NCBI RefSeq assembly: GCF_001571325.1
Contig: NZ_BCTO01000047.1
Coordinates: forward strand, 29,025-93,024
Source: Delftia tsuruhatensis NBRC 16741
GTDB lineage: Bacteria; Pseudomonadota; Gammaproteobacteria; Burkholderiales; Burkholderiaceae_C
Length of the DNA stretch: 64,000 nt
Direction: 5' to 3'
Position 1 is the first letter of the stretch. The number at the start of each line of letters is the position of its first letter. Positions 25,366 to 33,324 of this stretch are shown here, one piece after another. The notes under the pieces were generated by a model that worked only from the letters and a program-made list of their open reading frames with translations, had not been told where the DNA came from and made no database searches. Position numbers and translations under genes: made by a program.

Positions 25366-25869
25366 CTACTGGCCCGGCAGTCCCTGGCCCGCCATGGGTC
25401 CCAGTTGGGACAGCGGCAGCGCATGGCTGGACTTGATCTCGCCCAGCGAGAAACTGGTCTGCATATCCTTCACGTTGGGCAGGTTCAGCAGCGTGTTGCG
25501 CGCGAACTGCGCAAAGCTGTCCAGGTCGCGCGCCACCACCTGCAGCTCGAAGGTGCCGGTGCCGCTGATGTAGTGGCAGGTGACCACCTCGGGCAGCTTG
25601 CGGATGGCGTCCTCCATCTCCAGCGTCAGCGTGCCGGCCGTGCGCACGGCATCGAGCCGCACGAAGGCCAGCACGCCCAGGCCGATCTTGTGGCGGTCGA
25701 TGTCGGCGTGGTAGCCGCGGATGAAGCCCGCTTCTTCCAGCGCCCGCACGCGGCGCCAGCACGGCGCGGCCGACAGGCCCACGCGCTGGGCCAGCTCGGC
25801 ATTGGTCAGGCGCGCGTCGGCCTGCAGGTGGCCGAGGATGGCAATGTCGAATTTGTCCAAAGTTTGCAC
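25366..25869 (-). CDS. Lrp/AsnC family transcriptional regulator
   Basis: This 167-aa protein has an N-terminal winged HTH (residues 4-62; FDIAILGHLQADARLTNAEL, SAAPCWRRVRALEEAGFIRG). The RAM effector domain follows (70-150; the TGTFELQVVARDLDSF and LPNVKDMQTSF segments). It starts at GTG. It is divergent from the indolepyruvate ferredoxin oxidoreductase gene 188 bp away. That arrangement, with Lrp proteins sensing amino acids, suggests it activates that gene for aromatic amino acid catabolism (inference). A large inverted repeat sits just upstream of its start. Confidence 0.93.
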   Translation of the reverse strand: MQTLDKFDIAILGHLQADARLTNAELAQRVGLSAAPCWRRVRALEEAGFIRGYHADIDRHKIGLGVLAFVRLDAVRTAGTLTLEMEDAIRKLPEVVTCHYISGTGTFELQVVARDLDSFAQFARNTLLNLPNVKDMQTSFSLGEIKSSHALPLSQLGPMAGQGLPGQ

Positions 25870-25879
25870 AAAACACCAT

Positions 25880-25913
25880 TTTCAAGAAAGATCCTTGCTC
25901 AGGATACTTGAAA
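25880..25913. promoter_or_regulatory. Inverted repeat, candidate Lrp-family operator
   Basis: TTTCAAG (25880-25886) and CTTGAAA (25907-25913) are perfect inverted arms, with GATCC and GGAT forming inner arms. The site begins 11 bp upstream of the lrp-type GTG and lies in the divergent control region, fitting autoregulation and control of the oxidoreductase gene. Confidence 0.45.
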
Positions 25914-26057
25914 CAGCGCAAAGAAAGCAAAGACCTATCAGACGAGCACGAATACACTGAAAAAAGGCGATTTGGTTCAGACAACGAGTGCCGTGCATGC
26001 CTCCTTCCCGTTCCGGGCAGGACATGACAGGGCGCCGACCATCGATGGAGACAAGCC

Positions 26058-29000
26058 ATGAATGCCCCACTGCCCGAAGACGTGCGCCGCGCCCTGGAGA
26101 CGGTCACCCTCGACGACAAATACGCTCTGCAGCACGGCCGTGCGTTCATGAGCGGAGTCCAGGCCCTTGTACGCCTGCCCATGCTGCAGCGCCAGCGCGA
26201 CGCTGCAGCGGGCCTGAACACCGCAGGCTTCATCAGCGGCTACCGGGGCTCCCCGCTGGGCGGCTATGACCAGGCGCTATGGGCCGCGAAAAAGCACCTC
26301 GAATCCAACAACATCGTCTTCCAGCCCGGCGTCAATGAAGAGCTGGGCGCCACGGCCGTCTGGGGCACGCAGCAACTGGATCTCTATCCCGAGACCAAGA
26401 AGTTCGACGGCGTCTTCGGCCTGTGGTACGGCAAGGGCCCGGGCGTGGACCGCTGCTCCGACGTGTTCAAGCACGCCAACATGGCGGGCACGGCCCGGCA
26501 CGGCGGCGTGATCGCGCTGGCCGGCGACGACCACATCAGCAAGAGCAGCACGGCCGCCCACCAGAGCGACCACATCTTCAAGGCCTGCGGCACGCCGGTG
26601 TTCTTTCCCAGCAATGTGCAGGACATCCTGGACATGGGGCTGCATGCCTTTGCCATGAGCCGCTTCTCGGGCCTGTGGTCGGGCATGAAGACCATCCAGG
26701 AGGTGGTCGAGTCCTCGGCAAGCGTCTCGGTGGAGCCGGACCGCGTGAACATCATCCTGCCCGAGGACTTCCAGATGCCGCCCGGCGGCCTGCACATCCG
26801 CTGGCCCGATGCGCCGCTGGAGCAGGAGCAGCGGCTGATGAACTACAAGTGGTATGCGGCCCTGGCCTATGTGCGCGCCAACCGGCTCAACCACAACGTG
26901 ATCGAGGGCCCCAACGACCGCTTCGGCCTGATCGCCAGCGGAAAGGCCTACAACGACATGCGCCAGGCCCTGGCCGACCTGGGCCTGGACGACGACACCT
27001 GCCGCCAGCTGGGCATACGCGTGCACAAGGTCAACGTGGTCTGGCCGCTGGAGGCCACCATCACGCGCGACTTCGCGCGCGGCCTGCAGGAAATCCTGGT
27101 GGTGGAGGAAAAGCGCCAGGTCATCGAATACCAGATCAAGGAAGAGCTGTACAACTGGCGCTCCGACGTGCGGCCCAACGTGGTCGGCAAGTTCAGCGAC
27201 GAACACGGCGGCGAATGGTCGGTGCCCAATCCCAGCCAGGATTGGCTGCTGCGCCCCAATGCGGACCTGACGCCGGCCCTCATCGCGCGCGCCATCGTCC
27301 AGCGCCTGACCAAGATCGGCGTGCCCGAACACATCGCCCAGCGCATGCATGAGCGCATTGCCGTGCTGGACGCCCGCGAGGCCGCGCTCAAGGTGGCCCA
27401 GAGCCAGCCCACGGGCGACCGCGTGCCATGGTTTTGCAGCGGCTGCCCGCACAACACCAGCACCCGCGTGCCCGAGGGCAGCCGCGCCGTGGCCGGCATC
27501 GGCTGCCACTACATGACGGTGTGGATGGACCGCTCCACCAGCACCTTCACGCAGATGGGCGGCGAGGGCGTGACCTGGGTGGGCCAGGCGCCCTTCACCA
27601 AGGACGCCCATGTCTTCGCCAACCTGGGCGACGGCACCTACTTCCACAGCGGCCTGCTGGCGATACGCCAGAGCATCGCGGCCGGCGTGAACATCACCTA
27701 CAAGCTGCTGTACAACGACGCCGTGGCCATGACGGGCGGCCAGCGCGTGGGCGAGCGGCCCGAGGGCCATTCGGTGCTGCAGATCATGAACAGCCTCAAG
27801 TCCGAGGGCGTGGCCAAACTGGTCATCGTCACCGACGAACCCGCCAAGTACGACGGCGTGCCGCTGGCCGAGGGCGTGACCGTGCACCACCGCGACGAGC
27901 TGGACCGCATCCAGCGCGAGTTCCGCACCCTCAAGGGCTGCACGGCCATCATCTACGACCAGACCTGCGCCACCGAAAAGCGCCGCCGCCGCAAACGCGG
28001 TACGCTGGCCACGCCCGACAAGACCGTGGTCATCAACGAGCTGGTCTGCGAGGGCTGCGGCGACTGCTCGGTGCAGTCCAACTGCCTGTCGGTCGAGCCG
28101 GTGGAGACCGAGTTCGGCCGCAAGCGCCGCATCAACCAGAACACCTGCAACAAGGACTACTCCTGCGTGAAGGGCTTTTGCCCCAGCTTCGTCACCATCG
28201 AAGGCGGACAGCTCAAGAAGCCCAAGAAGGAGAAAAAGGGCGACCTGTCCATGCTGCCCGCCATCCCGGAGCCCGTGCTGCCGGTGGCCGAGCAGGCCTG
28301 GGGCATCGTGGTGGCCGGTGTCGGCGGCACGGGCGTGATCACCATCGGCTCGCTGCTGGGCATGGCGGCCCACCTGGAGGGCAAGGGCGTGATCACCCAG
28401 GATGCGGCCGGCCTGGCGCAAAAGGGCGGCTCCACCTGGAGCCACATCCAGATCGCCAACCGCCCCGAAGCCATCTACACCACCAAGGTGGACATGGCCA
28501 AGGCCGACCTGGTGATCGGCTGCGACCCCATCGTCACGGCCACGCCGACCACCATGTCGGTGATGCAGCCGGGCCGCACCTTCGTGGCGCTCAACAGCCA
28601 CGGCTCGCCCACGGCAGCCTTCGTCACCAACCCTGACTGGCAGGCACCGGACGACCGCTGCGCCAGCGCCCTGGCCCAGGCCGTGGGCCCCGAGCTGCTG
28701 GGCAGCTTCGACGCCGAGCAGGTGGCCGTGCAACTGCTGGGCGACAGCATCTACACCAACCCGCTGATCCTGGGCTACGCCTGGCAAAAGGGCCGCGTGC
28801 CGCTGTCGCATGCGGCGCTGATGCGCGCCATCGAACTCAACGGCGTGCAGGCCGACAACAACAAGGCCGCCTTCGAGTGGGGCCGCCGCTGCGCCCATGA
28901 CCTGGCTGCCGTGCGCGCCCTGTTCCAGACGGCCCAGGTGATCCAGTTCGTCAAGAAGCCTTCGCTGACCGAGATGGTGGCCAAGCGCGTGGACTTCCTC

Positions 29001-29639
29001 ACGGCCTACCAGAACGCCGCCTATGCGGCCGAGTACCAGGCCTTCGTGGACAAGGTCCATGCCGCCGAGCGCGCCGTGGCGGGCTCGGGTACGCGCCTGT
29101 CGCAAGCAGTGGCCCGCTATCTGTTCAAACTCATGGCCTACAAGGATGAGTACGAGGTCGCGCGCCTGCACACCGATGCGGCCTTCAGCCAGCGCATCGC
29201 CAGCATGTTCGAGGGCGACTACCGCGTGGTCCACCACCTGGCGCCGCCGTCGTCGGCCGCCAAGGACGAGCAGGGCCATCTGGTCAAGAAGTCCTACGGT
29301 CCCTGGATGCGCAAGGCCATGCAGGTGCTGGCGAAGATGAAGGGCCTGCGCGGCACGGCGCTGGACCCCTTCGGCCGCACGCAGGAGCGCCGCACCGAGC
29401 GCGCACTGATCCAGGAATACCGCCAGTGCATAGAAGGACTGCTGTCCGAGCTCACGCCCGAGCGCCTGGCGCTGGCCGTGGAGATCGCCAGCATTCCCGA
29501 GGACATCCGCGGCTACGGCCACGTCAAGGAGCGCAACCTGGCTGCGGCCCGCACCAAGTGGAAGGCGCTGATGGCACGCTGGAACGCCCCGTCACGGGGT
29601 GCGGGCAGCACGGGACAGCCCGCAGTCGGCGTGGCCTGA
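26058..29639 (+). CDS. Fused indolepyruvate ferredoxin oxidoreductase
   Basis: The 1193-aa enzyme combines the subunits of 2-oxoacid:ferredoxin oxidoreductases. It opens with an N-terminal pyruvate-oxidoreductase-like domain (SGYRGSPLGGYDQAL near residue 60). The TPP-binding domain spans ~440-620 (GDG-TYFHSG...YNDAVAMTGGQ). A Cys-rich cluster at ~660-710 (CEGCGDC, CNKDYSCVKGFCP) is probably for Fe-S. A gamma domain follows (~750-930; VAGVGGTGVITIGSLLG, DAAGLAQKGGSTWSHIQ), then a DUF6537-like tail. It would decarboxylate aryl-2-oxoacids such as indolepyruvate or phenylpyruvate to acyl-CoA. GGAG precedes the ATG. The divergent Lrp is the likely regulator. Confidence 0.93.
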   Translation: MNAPLPEDVRRALETVTLDDKYALQHGRAFMSGVQALVRLPMLQRQRDAAAGLNTAGFISGYRGSPLGGYDQALWAAKKHLESNNIVFQPGVNEELGATAVWGTQQLDLYPETKKFDGVFGLWYGKGPGVDRCSDVFKHANMAGTARHGGVIALAGDDHISKSSTAAHQSDHIFKACGTPVFFPSNVQDILDMGLHAFAMSRFSGLWSGMKTIQEVVESSASVSVEPDRVNIILPEDFQMPPGGLHIRWPDAPLEQEQRLMNYKWYAALAYVRANRLNHNVIEGPNDRFGLIASGKAYNDMRQALADLGLDDDTCRQLGIRVHKVNVVWPLEATITRDFARGLQEILVVEEKRQVIEYQIKEELYNWRSDVRPNVVGKFSDEHGGEWSVPNPSQDWLLRPNADLTPALIARAIVQRLTKIGVPEHIAQRMHERIAVLDAREAALKVAQSQPTGDRVPWFCSGCPHNTSTRVPEGSRAVAGIGCHYMTVWMDRSTSTFTQMGGEGVTWVGQAPFTKDAHVFANLGDGTYFHSGLLAIRQSIAAGVNITYKLLYNDAVAMTGGQRVGERPEGHSVLQIMNSLKSEGVAKLVIVTDEPAKYDGVPLAEGVTVHHRDELDRIQREFRTLKGCTAIIYDQTCATEKRRRRKRGTLATPDKTVVINELVCEGCGDCSVQSNCLSVEPVETEFGRKRRINQNTCNKDYSCVKGFCPSFVTIEGGQLKKPKKEKKGDLSMLPAIPEPVLPVAEQAWGIVVAGVGGTGVITIGSLLGMAAHLEGKGVITQDAAGLAQKGGSTWSHIQIANRPEAIYTTKVDMAKADLVIGCDPIVTATPTTMSVMQPGRTFVALNSHGSPTAAFVTNPDWQAPDDRCASALAQAVGPELLGSFDAEQVAVQLLGDSIYTNPLILGYAWQKGRVPLSHAALMRAIELNGVQADNNKAAFEWGRRCAHDLAAVRALFQTAQVIQFVKKPSLTEMVAKRVDFLTAYQNAAYAAEYQAFVDKVHAAERAVAGSGTRLSQAVARYLFKLMAYKDEYEVARLHTDAAFSQRIASMFEGDYRVVHHLAPPSSAAKDEQGHLVKKSYGPWMRKAMQVLAKMKGLRGTALDPFGRTQERRTERALIQEYRQCIEGLLSELTPERLALAVEIASIPEDIRGYGHVKERNLAAARTKWKALMARWNAPSRGAGSTGQPAVGVA

Positions 29640-29971
29640 AACCACACGGACAGCCCCGCCACAGGGGCGTCCTGTAAGATCGCGGCCGCCGCCCGTACCG
29701 TGAGGTGCGGGCGGCGCGGTTGCCTCCGGGGCCGCTTCAAGTGCCGTCACGCCGGGCGCAAAAACCACGAAAAACCGCGCTCCGCCCCTTTAAAAACGGC
29801 AGATGGCCGCCAGTTGCAGCCATCGTCGCCGAAAAACCCGCAGCAGCCAGATCCTGGCAGCCCATGTGGGTCAGGGCTGACGCATACAATGCTCCGTTCT
29901 CCTGCGCGGGCCCGTGCATATCGGCGTGCGCAGCGACCCTTTTTCGACCTTCCAATCCTGGAGTCTTGCCC
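29640..29971 (+). other. 332-bp gap before yajC: long hairpin and two -10-like hexamers
   Basis: No gene is seen. A 12-bp stem with a GTGA tetraloop (29688-29699 with 29704-29715, one G-U) lies 48 bp after the oxidoreductase stop; it has no T-run. TAAGAT at 29675-29680 sits just upstream of it, and TACAAT at 29885-29890 would give yajC an ~80-nt leader. The tgt gene that often precedes yajC-secD-secF is absent here. Confidence 0.45.
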
Positions 29972-30307
29972 GTGTTTATTTCTTCCGCTTTTGCCCAGAC
30001 CGCACCCGCAGCAGCAGCCTCCGGTGGCGACTTCATGTCGCAGTTGATGGGCATGGCGCCTCTGGCGCTGATGTTCGTGGTGCTGTACTTCGTGATGATC
30101 CGTCCGCAGATGAAGCGCCAGAAGGAGCATCGCTCCATGATCGAGGCACTGGCCAAGGGTGACGAAGTGGCAACGGCCGGCGGCATCATCGGCCGCGTGA
30201 CGCGCATGTCCGAGCAATTCCTGCACATCGAGATCGCCTCGGGTGTGGAAGTCCAGATCCAGCGCAGCGCCGTCGTCCAGGTGCTGCCCAAGGACACGCT
30301 GAAGTAA
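29972..30307 (+). CDS. yajC: Sec translocon accessory subunit YajC
   Basis: The 111-aa single-span protein starts at GTG with GGAG about 8 nt upstream. After a short Ala-rich N-terminus it has one membrane helix (~26-46; LALMFVVLYFVMIRP) and the YajC soluble domain (MKRQKEHRSMIEALAKGDEV, GIIGRV, EVQIQRSAVVQVLPKDTLK). It forms a subcomplex with SecD and SecF that aids SecYEG-dependent secretion and membrane insertion. It is followed by secD 91 bp downstream in the same direction. Confidence 0.95.
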   Translation: MFISSAFAQTAPAAAASGGDFMSQLMGMAPLALMFVVLYFVMIRPQMKRQKEHRSMIEALAKGDEVATAGGIIGRVTRMSEQFLHIEIASGVEVQIQRSAVVQVLPKDTLK

Positions 30308-30398
30308 GCGCTGTCCCTGTCTTGCGGGTGTGCGGACCGCGCAGGCGGCAGCACACCCTTTTGTGCGTTGCTGTCTACAAAGAGCGAAGAGCGCGATC

Positions 30399-32321
30399 AT
30401 GAACCGATATCCGGTCTGGAAGTACGCGATCATCGTGATCGCGCTGCTGGTAGGGGTGCTCTACACCCTGCCCAATTTTTTCGGTGAGGCGCCTGCGGTG
30501 CAGGTCTCCTCGGCCAAGGCCACCATCAAGGTGGACAACGCCGTGCTGCATAAAGTCGAAGAGGCCTTGAAGGCTGCCGATGTCAAGCCCGACGTCCTGT
30601 CCATCGAAGGCACCTCGGTGCGCGCGCGCTTCAACACGCCCGACGAGCAGCTCAAGGCCAAGGACGTGATCCAGAAGGCCCTGATCCCCGATGCCAACGA
30701 CCCGGCCTACATCGTGGCCCTGAACCTGGTGTCGCGCTCGCCGCAATGGCTCACGGCCGTCGGCGCCAAGCCCATGTACCTGGGGCTGGATCTGCGCGGT
30801 GGCGTGCACTTCATGCTGCAGGTGGACATGGCCGCCGCCCTGACCAAGAAGGCCGACTCCTTTGCCGGCGACCTGCGCAGCTCGCTGCGCGACAAGAACA
30901 TCCGCCACGGCGGCGTCTCGCGCAACGGCAACACCGTCGAGATCCGCGTGCGCGACGAAGCCATGCTCACGGCCGCGCGCAACCTGGTCTCCGACCAGTT
31001 CCCCGATCTGGCAGCCACCTCCGAGCCGGATGGCGCAGGCTTCAAGCTGCTGGCCTCCATCAAGCCCGAAGCCCTGCGCAAGGTGCAGGAGCAGGCGCTC
31101 AAGCAGAACATCGTCACCCTGCACAACCGTATCAACGAGCTGGGCGTGGCCGAGCCCGTGATCCAGCAGCAGGGCCTGGACCGCATCATCGTGCAACTGC
31201 CCGGCGTGCAGGACACGGCCAAGGCCAAGGACATCCTGGGCCGCACGGCCACGCTGGAAGTGCGCCTGGTCGACGAATCCTCCGAGGCGCGCGGCGCCGA
31301 ACTGGGTTCGGGCCCCGTGCCCTTCGGCTCCGAGCGATACCTGGACCGCAACGCCCAGGCCGTGATCGTGCAAAAGCAGGTCGTGCTGACCGGCGAGAAC
31401 CTCACCGACGCACAGCCCGGCTTCGACAGCCAGACCCAGGAGCCCACGGTCAACCTGGTGCTGGATGCCAAGGGCGCACGCATCTTCAAGGACATCACGC
31501 GCGAGAACGTGGGCAAGCGCATGGCCATCATCCTGTTCGAAAAGGGCAAGGGCGAGGTCGTGACGGCTCCCGTGATCCGCACCGAGATCGGCGGCGGACG
31601 CGTGCAGATCTCGGGCCGCATGACCACGGCGGAAGCCAACGACACGGCCCTGCTGCTGCGCGCCGGCTCGCTGGCCGCGCCCATGGAGATCATCGAGGAA
31701 TACACCATCGGCCCCAGCCTGGGCGCCGACAACATCAACCGCGGCATCCACTCCGTGGTCTGGGGCCTGGTGGCCATCGCGGCCTTCATGTGCGTGTACT
31801 ACCTGCTGTTCGGCGTGATCTCCACGGTGGCCCTGTCGGTCAACGTGCTGCTGCTGCTGGCCATCCTGTCCATGCTGCAGGCCACGCTGACCCTGCCCGG
31901 CATCGCCGCCATGGCGCTGGCGCTGGGCGTGGCCATCGACTCCAACGTGCTGATCAACGAGCGCATCCGCGAGGAACTGCGCGGCGGCGCGTCGCCGCAG
32001 GCGGCCATCCATGCGGGCTATGAGAACGCCTGGCACACCATCCTGGACTCGAACGTGACCACGCTGATCGCGGGCCTGGCGCTGCTGGCCTTCGGCTCCG
32101 GCCCGGTGCGCGGCTTCGCCGTGGTGCACTGCATCGGCATCCTGACCAGCATGTTCTCGGCCGTGTTCTTCTCGCGCGGCCTAGTCAACCTCTGGTACGG
32201 CCGCCGCAAGAAGCTCAAGAGCATTTCCATCGGCCAGGTCTGGAAGCCTGAAGACACCAGCCAGCTGCGCTCGGTGACGGCCAAGGGATCCAGCGTCGCC
32301 GATTCCGGCGCCAACAACTGA
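30399..32321 (+). CDS. secD: Protein translocase subunit SecD
   Basis: The 640-aa RND-superfamily protein has TM1 at ~8-27, a large periplasmic P1 domain and the conserved YLGLDLRGGVHF motif. The late domain contains GGRVQISG and ends in the SLGADNI segment. Five C-terminal helices (~470-610) hold VAIDSNVLINERIREE and the amphipathic EELRGG repeat region. SecDF uses the proton gradient to complete preprotein translocation. It lies 13 bp upstream of secF, so the two are cotranscribed. Confidence 0.97.
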   Translation: MNRYPVWKYAIIVIALLVGVLYTLPNFFGEAPAVQVSSAKATIKVDNAVLHKVEEALKAADVKPDVLSIEGTSVRARFNTPDEQLKAKDVIQKALIPDANDPAYIVALNLVSRSPQWLTAVGAKPMYLGLDLRGGVHFMLQVDMAAALTKKADSFAGDLRSSLRDKNIRHGGVSRNGNTVEIRVRDEAMLTAARNLVSDQFPDLAATSEPDGAGFKLLASIKPEALRKVQEQALKQNIVTLHNRINELGVAEPVIQQQGLDRIIVQLPGVQDTAKAKDILGRTATLEVRLVDESSEARGAELGSGPVPFGSERYLDRNAQAVIVQKQVVLTGENLTDAQPGFDSQTQEPTVNLVLDAKGARIFKDITRENVGKRMAIILFEKGKGEVVTAPVIRTEIGGGRVQISGRMTTAEANDTALLLRAGSLAAPMEIIEEYTIGPSLGADNINRGIHSVVWGLVAIAAFMCVYYLLFGVISTVALSVNVLLLLAILSMLQATLTLPGIAAMALALGVAIDSNVLINERIREELRGGASPQAAIHAGYENAWHTILDSNVTTLIAGLALLAFGSGPVRGFAVVHCIGILTSMFSAVFFSRGLVNLWYGRRKKLKSISIGQVWKPEDTSQLRSVTAKGSSVADSGANN

Positions 32322-32334
32322 AAGGGGGAAGACC

Positions 32335-33285
32335 ATGGAGTTCTTCCGCATCCGCAAAGACATCCCCTTCATGAAGTACGCGTTGATCCTCAACGCGGTG
32401 TCCTTCATCACCTTCGCGCTGGCCGTGTTCTTCCTGCTCACCCGCGGCCTGCACCTGTCCGTGGAATTCACGGGCGGCACCGTGATGGAGGTGGCCTATA
32501 CCCAGCCCGCCAACATCGCCAAGGTGCGCGACACGGTCGCCGGCCTCGGCTACGCCGATGTCACGGTGCAGAACTTCGGCACATCGCGCGACGTGATGAT
32601 CCGCCTGCCCGTGCAAAAGGACGTGACCTCGGCCCAGCAAAGCGAGCAAGTACTCACGGCACTCAAGAAGGAAGACGCCGAAGTCACGCTGCGCCGCACC
32701 GAGTTCGTGGGCCCGCAGGTGGGTGACGAGCTCATGCACAACGGCCTGATGGCCCTGGGCTTCGTGGTGCTGGGCATCGTGATCTACCTGGCCATGCGCT
32801 TCGAGTGGAAGTTCGGCGTGGCCGCCGTGATCGCCAACCTGCACGACGTGATCATCATCCTGGGCTTCTTCGCGTTCTTCCAATGGGAGTTCTCGCTGTC
32901 GGTGCTGGCCGGCGTGCTGGCCGTGCTGGGCTACTCGGTCAACGAGTCGGTCGTGATCTTCGACCGTATCCGCGAAGCCTTCCGCAAGTTCCGCAAGCTC
33001 AGCACCACCGAGGTGATCGACCACGCCATCACCAGCACCATGAGCCGCACCATCATCACCCACGCCTCCACCGAGGCCATGGTGCTGTCCATGTTCTTCT
33101 TCGGCGGTCCCAGCCTGCACTATTTCGCGCTGGCGCTGACCATCGGCATCCTGTTCGGCATCTATTCCTCGGTCTTCGTGGCCGCCGCCATCGCCATGTG
33201 GCTGGGCGTCAAGCGCGAGGATCTGATCAAGGCGCCCAAGGCTTCCTCGGACCCCAACGACCCCAACGCCGGCGCCACCGTGTAA
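32335..33285 (+). CDS. secF: Protein translocase subunit SecF
   Basis: The 316-aa partner of SecD has TM1 at ~16-37, then VEFTGGTVMEV (the SecF DFxGGT-type motif), a short periplasmic domain, and five helices. The family motif VGYSVNESVVIFDRIRE appears here as VLGYSVNESVVIFDRIREAF, with SRTIITHAST downstream. An AAGGGGGAAG Shine-Dalgarno precedes the ATG. Confidence 0.97.
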   Translation: MEFFRIRKDIPFMKYALILNAVSFITFALAVFFLLTRGLHLSVEFTGGTVMEVAYTQPANIAKVRDTVAGLGYADVTVQNFGTSRDVMIRLPVQKDVTSAQQSEQVLTALKKEDAEVTLRRTEFVGPQVGDELMHNGLMALGFVVLGIVIYLAMRFEWKFGVAAVIANLHDVIIILGFFAFFQWEFSLSVLAGVLAVLGYSVNESVVIFDRIREAFRKFRKLSTTEVIDHAITSTMSRTIITHASTEAMVLSMFFFGGPSLHYFALALTIGILFGIYSSVFVAAAIAMWLGVKREDLIKAPKASSDPNDPNAGATV

Positions 33286-33311
33286 GCGGATGTTTTAGCC
33301 CTGGACCGGCT

Positions 33312-33317
33312 TACACT
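33312..33317 (+). promoter_or_regulatory. Candidate -10 hexamer (TACACT) of the DUF1631 gene
   Basis: TACACT ends 7 nt before the ATG at 33325, with no Shine-Dalgarno between. If used, the message would be leaderless or nearly so. It is 26 bp after the secF stop, so the gene may have its own promoter. Confidence 0.45.
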
Positions 33318-33324
33318 CCCGGGC

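Noticed and set aside
26277..29522. 1081-codon minus-strand frame opposite the indolepyruvate oxidoreductase
   Set aside because: Shadow of a real gene with TPP and Fe-S motifs on the plus strand; no recognisable motif in the antisense translation.
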